The notes under the pieces: model-generated
Database searches by the model: none
What the model saw: only the letters and a program-made list of their open reading frames with translations
Told to the model about the DNA's origin: nothing
Translations under genes and position numbers: made by a program
Shown here: positions 25,955 to 34,273 of the stretch, piece by piece
Layout: every line of letters begins with the position of its first letter
How positions within the stretch are numbered: the stretch's first letter is position 1
Assembly: GCA_946222995.1 (NCBI GenBank)
Contig: CAMIOS010000016.1
Span: forward strand, 1 to 56,295
Direction: 5' to 3'
Length of the DNA: 56,295 nucleotides
Source of the DNA: an uncultured Enhydrobacter sp.
GTDB lineage: Bacteria > Pseudomonadota > Gammaproteobacteria > Pseudomonadales > Moraxellaceae

Positions 25955-27358
25955 ATGCAAACCGAAGCCCTATTTGACAACATCGCCACACGCCTAGAAC
26001 GAGAACTCGCCCAAGCCAACAAATCCATCTACATTGCCGTTGCATGGTTCACCAACCCACGCCTATTTGAAGTACTACTTACCAAAGCCACACAAGGCAT
26101 CACCGTCCAACTACTCATCAGCAACGACCCTATCAACCAACAAAGCCCTATCGACTATAGCCAACTTAACATCGGCAACTCAGTCGCTTACTTTATCGGC
26201 GACGGCAAAGACGACCTAATGCACAACAAATTTTGTGTCATCGACGAATACACCGTCATCAACGGCTCATACAACTGGAGCAAAAAAGCCGAACGTAACC
26301 ACGAAAACATCATTATCACCAGAGGTGACAGTGTCCTTGCCCAGTCCTTTATCAACCAATTTAAAAAAATCCGTAACAGCTACTTTGACCATCAAGACCA
26401 CCTCCCCAACTTACCACTTAATAAAATCATCAAACGCCTAGAAATACTCAAAAACTACGTCATACTCGAAGACCTAGATGACATCGAGCGAGAAGCCGCA
26501 AAACTTCAAGTCTTTAGCTTTCAACACGACATCAACCAAATAACTCATGCGTTACAATTGCATCAATTTAGCACCGCTATTGGGTTAATAGATGATTTTA
26601 TCAAAAACCACCAAGCCATTGTTATTTACAATGATATTGACTTAGTGGCTCTAAAACTTGAGATTCGACAACTTGAGCATCAGTTAAACGCTTACGATAA
26701 TGAGAAAATTGAGCTCGAAAAATTACTAAGTGAATTTAATTATAGACATACTAAAGAATTAGGCTCATATATTAGTAGACTCTTACATTTACGTAAATTG
26801 TCGTGCGAAAATGACCCAGAAGCCTATGCTGAAGCTGTCCAAGACGAAGCTGAATATCACGAACAAATTGAAATTGAAAATGCCAAAACCATTTTTGAAC
26901 TAGACGCACAACAACGCAAAGACCTAAAAAAAGCCTATCGTAAAGCCAGTCAAATTTGCCATCCAGACCGTGTCAGTGAAGACATGAAAGAAATCGCCGA
27001 ACAGCTTTTTATTCAACTTAACGAGGCGTATGAGAAAAATGACATTCAAACCGTTACTAAAATTTTAGCTGAACTTGAACAAGGCATCTTCCGACCACGC
27101 TCTGAAACGGTTAGTGAAAAATCTCAATTACAGGCAATTATTACTCAGCTTAAATTCAAAATTGCACAACTAGAAGCTGAAATCTTTGAAATGAAAGATA
27201 GCGAAGCCTATCAAACGATTAGCAAAATTAACGATTGGAATCGATATTTTGACAACATCAAAGAACAGCTCATTGATGAAATTGATCGATTAGAGCAATT
27301 ACTTGACGAAAAAGAAAATAGAAACTCTTTCAACTTATCAGATGATATCCCATTCTGA
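25955..27358 (+). CDS. PLD-family nuclease fused to DnaJ J-domain
   Basis: A 467-residue fusion. The N-terminal ~160 residues carry one phospholipase-D HKD motif: H90-N-K92, D97 and GSYNWS from G104, as in Nuc/BfiI-type nucleases that work as dimers. A J-domain follows near residue 320: helix KDLKKAYRKASQI, then HPD (336-338), then a helix with LFIQLNEAYEK. The C-terminal ~90 residues look coiled-coil. HPD stimulates Hsp70 ATPase, and an Hsp70-like gene follows 62 nt downstream, so the pair likely works together. The PLD part is C-rich and the rest AT-rich, indicating a recombination joint near 26530. Confidence 0.85.
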   Translation: MQTEALFDNIATRLERELAQANKSIYIAVAWFTNPRLFEVLLTKATQGITVQLLISNDPINQQSPIDYSQLNIGNSVAYFIGDGKDDLMHNKFCVIDEYTVINGSYNWSKKAERNHENIIITRGDSVLAQSFINQFKKIRNSYFDHQDHLPNLPLNKIIKRLEILKNYVILEDLDDIEREAAKLQVFSFQHDINQITHALQLHQFSTAIGLIDDFIKNHQAIVIYNDIDLVALKLEIRQLEHQLNAYDNEKIELEKLLSEFNYRHTKELGSYISRLLHLRKLSCENDPEAYAEAVQDEAEYHEQIEIENAKTIFELDAQQRKDLKKAYRKASQICHPDRVSEDMKEIAEQLFIQLNEAYEKNDIQTVTKILAELEQGIFRPRSETVSEKSQLQAIITQLKFKIAQLEAEIFEMKDSEAYQTISKINDWNRYFDNIKEQLIDEIDRLEQLLDEKENRNSFNLSDDIPF

Positions 27359-27420
27359 TTCTACGCACTTCAAACACTTAATTTTCGGATCTCAACTCAG
27401 TTATAAATTTCACAAATTAA

Positions 27421-28671
27421 ATGACGAATAATAAACAACTTGTATCCTCAAGAAATCGTGGAGCTTTAACAAGAGACAACCTCGATAAAATTTTTAAGAT
27501 AGTCAATAAAATTTTGGGGGGTAAATGTGAACTTGATCATACTAACCTAAAAAATATCGATTGTGGTATTTATTTAGGTTTAACCCAAGCCGCTATTGCT
27601 ATTGTAAAAGATGGTAAGGCTTTAATAATTAAGTCTGATGATAACCAAATGGACATGACACCATGTTGTGTAGCATTTAATAAAAAAAAGAGTATATTCG
27701 TTGGTTTAAATGCTAGACAATTTATTGAGAAAGAAGCTAAAAATGGCAACCAGTTATTAATAAACGGTTTTCAAAACTTTCAGACCACTATTGGGACAGA
27801 CCATATTTACCATTCTAGCAATATGAATATGGACTATACATCTGAACAACTCACTGCAGAAATATTAAAAAAACTTAAAAGCTATGTTCGAGACGAAGAT
27901 ATAAACTCATCGGTTATTACTGTACCTGCAACGTTTAAGCAAAATCAATTAGATGCTACCCAACGTGCTGCAAGGCTTGCAGGATTTAGCTATTGCGAAC
28001 TACTACAGGAACCAATTGCCGCTTCCATAGCATATGGTATTAAAGCTAGCCAAGAATCTGGATACTGGCTGATGTTTGACTTCGGTGGTGGTACTTTTGA
28101 CGCAGCTTTAATGCATGTTGAAGAAGGTATCATGAAAGTTGTTGATACTGAAGGTGATAATCACCTAGGTGGTAAAGATTTAGATATAGCCATTGTAGAC
28201 CATTTATTAATTCCACAAATTTCAAAACAATGCAGCATTAATGAAATCATTAATGATAATTACCAAAAAAAGTTATTACAAGAGGCAGTAAAAGGTTATG
28301 CAGAACGAGCTAAAATTGCTTTATCTTCAAAATCTGAATGGAAAGAATTTTTAGAAGATTTAGGTGAAGATGATGAGGGTGAAGAAATTGAGGCAGATAT
28401 CCATATAACATTAGCCCAATATGAAGAAGTTGTACAACATATCTTTCAAAGAACTATCGATATTGTTAAAAATGTTCTGATTCGCAATAATTTATCAGGC
28501 AAAGATTTAGATTGTCTCATTCTAGTAGGTGGCACGACCTTGCAACAAACTCTACGCCGTATGTTACGAGAGCAAATTACGCCTAATATTGATACTGGTG
28601 TTGACCCGATGACAGCAATTGTAAAAGGTGCTGCAATTTTTGCTTTCAATAGATACGAAAATAAAATTTAA
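27421..28671 (+). CDS. Hsp70-like ATPase domain protein without substrate domain
   Basis: A 416-residue actin-fold ATPase related to DnaK. Matching motifs are VITVPATFKQNQ, EPIAASIAYG (connect), phosphate-2 DFGGGTFD (220-227) and the adenosine motif ILVGGTTL. The phosphate-1 motif is GIYLGLTQ (49-56), where Hsp70s have GIDLGTTN, so the metal-coordinating Asp is Tyr. The polypeptide ends after the nucleotide-binding domain, and no substrate-binding domain is encoded. It carries an acidic insert (EDLGEDDEGEEIEAD). It is probably an ATP-dependent switch for the J-domain nuclease rather than a folding chaperone. It ends 8 nt before the convergent integrase stop, with no terminator visible. Confidence 0.85.
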   Translation: MTNNKQLVSSRNRGALTRDNLDKIFKIVNKILGGKCELDHTNLKNIDCGIYLGLTQAAIAIVKDGKALIIKSDDNQMDMTPCCVAFNKKKSIFVGLNARQFIEKEAKNGNQLLINGFQNFQTTIGTDHIYHSSNMNMDYTSEQLTAEILKKLKSYVRDEDINSSVITVPATFKQNQLDATQRAARLAGFSYCELLQEPIAASIAYGIKASQESGYWLMFDFGGGTFDAALMHVEEGIMKVVDTEGDNHLGGKDLDIAIVDHLLIPQISKQCSINEIINDNYQKKLLQEAVKGYAERAKIALSSKSEWKEFLEDLGEDDEGEEIEADIHITLAQYEEVVQHIFQRTIDIVKNVLIRNNLSGKDLDCLILVGGTTLQQTLRRMLREQITPNIDTGVDPMTAIVKGAAIFAFNRYENKI

Positions 28672-28679
28672 CTACTGCG

Positions 28680-30107
28680 CTATAGTTTAGCTAATAAATC
28701 TTCAAGTAAGCTTTCTGATTTTAATTGTCTTAGTCTCACAATAAGACTTGCCTCAGTTCGTTCTGCCTTTACTTTTATTAGCTCATCTGGTGTCATTAAA
28801 TCAAAAGATTTTGTTTTTCCTTGACGCAACTCATCGAGATAATTTGCCCACTCATTCATCATTAGTTGTCGTTCCGCAAGCATACTTGATGTGTCATATC
28901 TACGTTTCACACTAGTCTCGTCAAGGTGAGCAAGTTGTAATTCAATCATATCACTGTCAAAACGTAGCTCGTTCAAACCTGTACTGGCGAGTTGTCGAAA
29001 GCCGTGACCTGTCATATTTGCGGAATTTTTACCATCATAGCCCATTAGATTTAGAGCTTGATTGAGCCAAGCCTCACTGAAAACTTTTTTACGGCTAAAG
29101 TTATAGAAAACATAGTCCAAATGCCCAGTAATAGGCTTCAAACTTTCGATAATATCCATTGCTTGTGGAGAGAGCGGAATAATATGTTCACGTCCCATTT
29201 TCATTTTATGAGCGGGGATTCGCCATACATGGTGAATATAATCAATTTCTGACCATTCAAAATGGCGTAGTTCTTTAGTACGGACAAAACAAAGAGCTAT
29301 AAGCTTCAAGCCAGCCATTGTTTGTACATCTGCATTCGGATGATCAATACAATAATTATCTATTCTATTCAATAACTCAGGAAAATATTGTTGCTCAATG
29401 ACGGGCATTCTTTTTGGTTTATGCTTTTCCAGTGCGGATGTCCGTCCTTGTGCCACATTAGTTATATTAAAGTTTAACTTATTGATTGCATAGTCAAATA
29501 CACTTTTCAAAAAGCCACCACAATCATGAGCGGTGCTACTTGACGCTTTACCTTGGTCAATAGCTTTTTTCTCAATGGCTTGTAGAGTGAGATTTATGTC
29601 TTGGACAGTAATGGATTGAATTGGATAATCACCAATGATTGGGGCGATATGGTTATTGAGAAAATTTTTAAGTTTTCCAATGTTTTTCGGCGTGGTTTTA
29701 CTTCGGCTCTCGATGTATTTTTCTGCAATCGTGATAAATCTATCACCTTCATTAAAACTAAGTTTATTCTCTTTCTTTTGCTCGCTAGGATCAATGCCTT
29801 GTTTCACCAATGATTTCAAACGGTCTCTTTCCTGTCGAGCTTCTTTAATACTCATTTCAGGTTTAAAAGTTTGAGAAAAAGGGGTACTAGTGGATTTATA
29901 GATACCAATGCGATAATCTTTATCCTTTTTACGAATATCTTTAGCGGTTTGAAAGCGATATTTGAAAACCCAGTAAATTCCATCATTAGGCATATGGATA
30001 AGATAAAGACTATCACCATCCCCATGACGAGTGGCTTTAGCTGGGGTTTCGCTACACAGTGACTTGATTAACCTATCACTAAGCTTATAGTTTTTTCTTT
30101 CTGCCAT
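28680..30107 (-). CDS. P4-type tyrosine integrase
   Basis: A site-specific recombinase of 475 residues. The N-terminal DUF4102 arm-binding domain (YKLSDRLIKSL...GDSLYLIH) is followed by a core-binding domain and the catalytic domain with R281 (KELRHFEW), H368-x-x-R371 (HGFRQ), H394 and nucleophile Y404 (KRRYD). All catalytic residues are present. ATG 30107 has an AAGGGGGA ribosome site; the upstream in-frame start at 30146 is unlikely. It sits next to the tRNA-Gly att site and reads away from it, the standard layout. It integrates and excises the island. Confidence 0.92.
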   Translation of the reverse strand: MAERKNYKLSDRLIKSLCSETPAKATRHGDGDSLYLIHMPNDGIYWVFKYRFQTAKDIRKKDKDYRIGIYKSTSTPFSQTFKPEMSIKEARQERDRLKSLVKQGIDPSEQKKENKLSFNEGDRFITIAEKYIESRSKTTPKNIGKLKNFLNNHIAPIIGDYPIQSITVQDINLTLQAIEKKAIDQGKASSSTAHDCGGFLKSVFDYAINKLNFNITNVAQGRTSALEKHKPKRMPVIEQQYFPELLNRIDNYCIDHPNADVQTMAGLKLIALCFVRTKELRHFEWSEIDYIHHVWRIPAHKMKMGREHIIPLSPQAMDIIESLKPITGHLDYVFYNFSRKKVFSEAWLNQALNLMGYDGKNSANMTGHGFRQLASTGLNELRFDSDMIELQLAHLDETSVKRRYDTSSMLAERQLMMNEWANYLDELRQGKTKSFDLMTPDELIKVKAERTEASLIVRLRQLKSESLLEDLLAKL

Positions 30108-30165
30108 AAAAATCCCCCTTAAAATCAGTAACACCAAAAATAACACCTTTTTTGTGGTGCTTTAG

Positions 30166-30265
30166 GGTAATAATAGGGGTAATTCAGGGTAATGACAAGT
30201 AACAAAAAACCCCTGAAAGCTTTAGTTTCAAGGGTTCAATTTGTGGCTTGGTAATTAAAGGTAAT
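30166..30265. repeat. Five GGTAAT repeats, likely integrase arm sites
   Basis: GGTAAT occurs at 30166, 30178, 30188, 30250 and 30260, all between the integrase start and the att repeat. Direct repeats with ~10-12-bp spacing in this position fit arm-type binding sites of the integrase or excisionase. Confidence 0.55.
30204..30236 (-). terminator. Island-borne substitute terminator for tRNA-Gly
   Basis: A hairpin on the minus strand (CCCTTGAAA...TTTCAGGGG) followed by a T-run, about 45 nt beyond the tRNA 3' end. It replaces the native terminator that the insertion moved to 5457-5487. Confidence 0.65.
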
Positions 30266-30281
30266 TACTAAAACCGATATT

Positions 30282-30357
<76 letters not shown>

Positions 30358-30436
30358 ATTAAGAGGTAAACGTTGCAATATTTTTAATTTCAAAAACTAA
30401 GTGTTTCTTAGTTTTTATTGCTTCGTTGTGGTGCGT

Positions 30437-30464
30437 ATTATAAGGATTTTTATATACACGTCAA
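30437..30464 (-). promoter_or_regulatory. Sigma70 promoter of tRNA-Gly
   Basis: On the minus strand, TTGACG (30459-30464), a 16-bp spacer, then a perfect TATAAT (30437-30442). It ends about 80 nt before the tRNA 5' end. The leader contains an inverted repeat at 30392-30416. Confidence 0.75.
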
Positions 30465-30712
30465 GCACTTTTTTAAAAAATTTTTAAAATAAAATAGATT
30501 ATAAATAATTACCCTATTAATCAAATAGTTACATCTAAATAAATTTGAGTAAATGTTAAAAGCCATCTAAATATGTGGACGAAATTTTTAAGATTTTTTA
30601 AGCGTAAAGTTACGCAATGATAGCAATCCGTTTGCAAAATATAGCAAAATAAGATAAGCAAATACGTATAATTAGACCTAAATACATATGATCAAATTTT
30701 GGAGAATAATTA
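30465..30712. other. AT-rich intergenic region before M48 protease
   Basis: No gene seen. A TATAAT at 30667-30672, about 40 nt upstream of ATG 30713, is a possible -10 box for the protease gene. No good -35 is visible. Confidence 0.4.
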
Positions 30713-31543
30713 ATGCTTACTAAGATTAATCAAAAAATTGTTACGACAGTTTTATGTTCTACGCTTATGGCGACTGGTTTGTCCGCTTGTTCTAGTACAA
30801 CGAACACCGGTGCTATTGGCGTCAATCGTAGCCAGCTTTTGGTAGTGTCAGAGCAACAAGTGATGCAATTATCAAATCAAAGCTATCAGCAAGAATTACA
30901 ACAAGCTCGTGCCCAAGGTGTTTTAGACGTTAATCAAGACCAATTAAACCGATTAAAAGGCATTGCCAATCGTTTGATTGCGCAAACACCTGCTTACCGT
31001 CCCGATGCCCAACAGTGGCCTTGGGAAGTGCATGTGATTAAGACCAATGAACTAAATGCCCATGTTTTACCAGGGGGTAAGATTGTCTTTTATTCAGGTA
31101 TTATTGACCGTTTAAATTTGACCAATGATGAGATCGCGGCGGTAATGGGGCATGAAATGTCCCATGCGCTACGTGAACATACCCGTGAGCGCCTCTCTCG
31201 ACAAGTTGCCACCCAAACCGGAATTGATTTAGCTGCCAGTGTATTAGGTCTGTCATCTGGGCAAGCGCAAATTGCAGGTGTGGCAGGTGATTTGGGTCTA
31301 ACGTTACCAAACAGCCGTACTCAAGAAACAGAAGCGGATTTAATGGGCTTAGAACTTATGGCTCGTGCGGGTTATAATCCAAATGCCGCAATTACCTTAT
31401 GGAAAAAAATGCAAAACGCCGAAGGTCGAGGCGAACCACCACAATTTTTAAGTACGCACCCAGTTAGTAGTACCCGTATTGCTAATATCCAAGCGTTACT
31501 ACCAAAGGTTTTGCCATTATATCAACAAAGTAAATATCGCTAA
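30713..31543 (+). CDS. M48-family metalloprotease lipoprotein
   Basis: A 276-residue periplasmic zinc protease anchored as a lipoprotein. The signal peptide ends in lipobox LSAC (C26). The zinc site is HEMSH (147-151) with the third ligand in ETEAD (205-209). It resembles LoiP/YcaL-type proteases, which degrade misfolded outer-membrane proteins; the exact orthologue is not clear. GGAG upstream supports ATG 30713. It is a single gene ended by the terminator at 31564-31598. Confidence 0.88.
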   Translation: MLTKINQKIVTTVLCSTLMATGLSACSSTTNTGAIGVNRSQLLVVSEQQVMQLSNQSYQQELQQARAQGVLDVNQDQLNRLKGIANRLIAQTPAYRPDAQQWPWEVHVIKTNELNAHVLPGGKIVFYSGIIDRLNLTNDEIAAVMGHEMSHALREHTRERLSRQVATQTGIDLAASVLGLSSGQAQIAGVAGDLGLTLPNSRTQETEADLMGLELMARAGYNPNAAITLWKKMQNAEGRGEPPQFLSTHPVSSTRIANIQALLPKVLPLYQQSKYR

Positions 31544-31563
31544 ATAAGTGACTAAATCATGTT

Positions 31564-31598
31564 AAAATACCCAAAAGCAAAACTTTTGGGTATTTTTA
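31564..31598 (+). terminator. Terminator of M48 protease gene
   Basis: A long stem AAAATACCCAAAAG with CTTTTGGGTATTTTT around a short loop, 20 nt after the stop. Confidence 0.85.
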
Positions 31599-31628
31599 TT
31601 GTCAAAATTTCAAAAAATTAGGTGTACT

Positions 31629-31961
31629 ATGTTAACCCTTACTTCCACCCCTCTTGCCGACGAAATAACACAACGTTTACAGCAATTAACGCCTACTGTT
31701 TATCATCTAGAAAACGAATCTAAAAATCATGCAGGCTATTTTGATGGCAAAGAAAGTCATTTTAAGTTAAGTATCGTGAGCGATGCATTTGAATCCAAAC
31801 GATTAGTACAACGTCACCAACTCATCTACGGGTTAATTAATGACTTGCTAGCCCAAGGTGGCGGTACAGTCCACGCCTTTTCCATTCATGCGTATACACC
31901 TAGCGAATGGCAAGGTCAAACTCCCGAAAGTCCGAAGTGTGCAGGACAAAATAAGGTTTAA
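31629..31961 (+). CDS. BolA-family protein
   Basis: A 110-residue BolA-like protein. The conserved core is SHFKLSIVSDAFESKRLVQRHQLIYGLI, with VHAFSIHAYTPSEW at the end, and it covers the whole domain. BolA proteins pair with monothiol glutaredoxins in Fe-S cluster handling and also act in the stress response. ATG 31629 with AGGTG upstream is chosen; an in-frame TTG at 31599 lies inside the preceding terminator. The SirB-like gene follows 17 nt later, probably co-transcribed. Confidence 0.85.
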   Translation: MLTLTSTPLADEITQRLQQLTPTVYHLENESKNHAGYFDGKESHFKLSIVSDAFESKRLVQRHQLIYGLINDLLAQGGGTVHAFSIHAYTPSEWQGQTPESPKCAGQNKV

Positions 31962-31978
31962 CTCTAAGGTAATTTAAT

Positions 31979-32344
31979 ATGAAACACGGTCACATGATGA
32001 TGGCAATGCTATTAATTGCCTTATTTTTATACCAAGCTATAATGGTCTTTACCGCCAAACATCCACCTTTTTTTCCAAAGCCAGTTAAAATTGCTAGTCA
32101 CATTATGTATGCATTGGTGATATTGACAGGGATTTTAACGGCCATGCCATTGATTCAGGCTAATGCGCTACCACATTGGTTAATTGCCAAACTGATTTTA
32201 TTAGTGGTGGCAATCTCAGCTACCATAAAAGCAATACGACCTACCACCGCCCTTAACCAAGCCAAAATCGGTATGCTGATTGCATTAGTCGCCTATGTTG
32301 GGATTATCATTCTTGCCTTTGTTAAGCCAATGAATTTATTCTAA
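31979..32344 (+). CDS. SirB-like inner-membrane protein
   Basis: A 121-residue integral membrane protein with four predicted hydrophobic segments (about 8-24, 41-60, 67-84, 97-115). Length, topology and the KHxPFFPKPVKIASHIMYALVILTG region resemble the SirB family, whose biochemical role is unclear. It is just downstream of the BolA gene. Confidence 0.7.
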   Translation: MKHGHMMMAMLLIALFLYQAIMVFTAKHPPFFPKPVKIASHIMYALVILTGILTAMPLIQANALPHWLIAKLILLVVAISATIKAIRPTTALNQAKIGMLIALVAYVGIIILAFVKPMNLF

Positions 32345-32383
32345 AAGTTGCTATTACTGAAACATTTTACCCAAGGATAAGGC

Positions 32384-32764
32384 ATGAAAAAATTCCTCTT
32401 ATTAAGTATAGCTCTATTATCGCTCGGTGGATGTGCTACCCTACCCACGCCACAATATACGTCGCCGAATACTTATCAACAGTATGACTGTACCCAATTA
32501 AATATCGAATATAATAGAGTCGCTCAATACATTAGTGCAAGTGCAAGTCAACATACGGGTTTTTCAATGTCTGGGATTGGCATTGGCATCGGTGTAGGGC
32601 GTGGCGGTGTCTACCCGACAGTTAATGTGGGTCTAGGTAGTGTCAATGGCGGCAATCGTAATAATTTAGCAATAGCATTAGGTGAGCGGGATGCAATTGT
32701 TCAAGCTGCACGGATAAAACAATGTAGCTTTGTATCCAATCTTAAATTAATTAATGAAAAGTAA
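32384..32764 (+). CDS. Small lipoprotein of unknown function
   Basis: A 126-residue protein. The signal peptide ends in lipobox LGGC (C17). The mature part has two further cysteines and a central glycine-rich segment, SGIGIGIGVGRGG, that could form a membrane-inserting hairpin. No family name can be given. It is preceded by AAGGATAAGGC and followed by its own terminator. Confidence 0.65.
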   Translation: MKKFLLLSIALLSLGGCATLPTPQYTSPNTYQQYDCTQLNIEYNRVAQYISASASQHTGFSMSGIGIGIGVGRGGVYPTVNVGLGSVNGGNRNNLAIALGERDAIVQAARIKQCSFVSNLKLINEK

Positions 32765-32787
32765 CTATATTCGCTAACTTATTGTAA

Positions 32788-32819
32788 TAAATAGACTAAT
32801 TTTTATAGTCTATTTTTTA
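32788..32819 (+). terminator. Terminator of small lipoprotein gene
   Basis: A stem AAATAGACTA / TAGTCTATTT followed by a T-run, about 25 nt after the stop. Confidence 0.8.
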
Positions 32820-32841
32820 TTTTACCTACTAAAATAAAGTG

Positions 32842-32876
32842 AATAAAAAAGCCACCCGAAGGTGACTTTTTTGCTC
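32842..32876 (-). terminator. Terminator of OmpA-family gene
   Basis: A hairpin AAAAAAG-C-CACC / GGTG-A-CTTTTTT with a CGAA loop just beyond the ompA-like stop. It can work in both directions. Confidence 0.8.
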
Positions 32877-32887
32877 TAATTTAAATA

Positions 32888-34273
32888 TTATTGTTGGACG
32901 TTCATGTCTTTGGTTTGAGTGGTAGTTGAATTTTTGCTACCAGTAATGATTGCATAGACACGACGGTTCATTGCACGACCTTCAGCGGTATTGTTGTCCG
33001 CGATAGGGCGATCAAAACCGTAACCTACTGTGCTAACACGAGTTGGCGCGATACCAAATTGGTTAACCAACATTGATTTCACAGCATTCGCACGAGCTTC
33101 TGATAGACGTTGGTTGTATTTAGCACTACTACGGCTATTGATACGTGATGCGTGACCTTCGATAGATGCAGTTGCATTTGGATATTCATTCATTTTTTCT
33201 GCAACTTTTTGGATTTCTTGTCTATATTGATCTTTAATGACTGATTTGTCATTGTCAAAGAATACACGCAATTCCATACGTAATTGATCTTCAAGACCTA
33301 CATCACGAGGACAACCATTCGCATCTACCACCGCATTGGCTGGGGTGTTAGGACACTGATCAATGCTATTACGTACACCATCGTTATCATCATCACCATC
33401 CACAACAACAGGTTGTTCTGGAACGACTGGCGCTACATCAGGTACCGCTACCGCTGGGGCTAAGTGATCACCCAGTACAACGTTAAGACCGGCTAACGCC
33501 ATGCCTTCCCACCAGTTATTATCAAAGTTATGCACTGCTCGTGCTTCACCACGTAGGCTTAAAGCATCGTTAATACGGTAGTAAGCACCTAGACCTAAAT
33601 TACCGATTGTATCTCTACTTGATGCAACTTCGCTGCCTGACTTAACTGCTACTCTTGAACCCCCAACCGTTAAGTTTCCATTACTATCAGTACCAACTGG
33701 TAATGAGGTCTTAATACCGTTTTGTGGTATAGAGTTTAAGTTATATTTTTCTTGATTTTTAATTGTAATATCTGATTGACCAGCACCAATTAAGATATAT
33801 GGCTTAAATGGGCTATTAGTATAGCCTGTGAAGGTCTCTGTACCGATAGTAAAGTTACCAGAATACATTTTTTCTTTACCATCAAAACGATTCACACCCG
33901 CTTTAGCAGATTTATCGCTTGCTTCAGCATTAACATTGGTTTCACCATACTCTAATTCAAGAGCAATTGTTGGCGTTAATTCAATACCAATACCTGCACC
34001 TGTATAGAGGCCGTCTTCTAAAGCAACGCCACCATTATTTGTATAACCATTACCCGCTAAAGCACCATTTGAGTCTTTAATATAATTACCATCTTTATTA
34101 ACATAAAGATTTTTACCGGTTTTAAAAATATCACGTTGTTTATCAGCGGTATCACTAATACTGTTACCAGCATGATAACCTAAAATTAACGGGGTAACAG
34201 TAACACCAGCATTTGCAACCACTGGCATAGTAGCTGCTGCAACGACAGCAAGAGCGATTTTATTTAGCTTCAT
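32888..34273 (-). CDS. OmpA-family outer-membrane protein
   Basis: A 461-residue protein. A signal peptide cleaved after ANA (~22) precedes an N-terminal beta-barrel region to about residue 275. A Pro/Val linker then leads to a thrombospondin type-3-like calcium segment (DDDNDGVRNSIDQCPNTP) and an OmpA C-terminal peptidoglycan-binding domain (FFDNDKS, EGHASR, NQRLSEARA, GYGFDRP, NRRV). It anchors the outer membrane to the cell wall. The barrel is longer than in E. coli OmpA, with extended loops. It is transcribed alone from a 649-bp AT-rich upstream gap, and GGAGG lies upstream of the ATG. Confidence 0.9.
   Translation of the reverse strand: MKLNKIALAVVAAATMPVVANAGVTVTPLILGYHAGNSISDTADKQRDIFKTGKNLYVNKDGNYIKDSNGALAGNGYTNNGGVALEDGLYTGAGIGIELTPTIALELEYGETNVNAEASDKSAKAGVNRFDGKEKMYSGNFTIGTETFTGYTNSPFKPYILIGAGQSDITIKNQEKYNLNSIPQNGIKTSLPVGTDSNGNLTVGGSRVAVKSGSEVASSRDTIGNLGLGAYYRINDALSLRGEARAVHNFDNNWWEGMALAGLNVVLGDHLAPAVAVPDVAPVVPEQPVVVDGDDDNDGVRNSIDQCPNTPANAVVDANGCPRDVGLEDQLRMELRVFFDNDKSVIKDQYRQEIQKVAEKMNEYPNATASIEGHASRINSRSSAKYNQRLSEARANAVKSMLVNQFGIAPTRVSTVGYGFDRPIADNNTAEGRAMNRRVYAIITGSKNSTTTQTKDMNVQQ

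Noticed and set aside
14516..28671. DISARM, BREX or Dnd system
   Set aside because: No DUF1998 proteins, no PglZ/BrxC-type genes and no Dnd genes are present; only general classes (methylase, helicase, PLD) are shared.
27421..28671. Housekeeping DnaK
   Set aside because: Too short, no substrate-binding domain, altered phosphate-1 motif, and located in the island operon.
30713..31543. Part of the island
   Set aside because: It lies beyond the intact tRNA-Gly and its promoter, so it belongs to the core chromosome.
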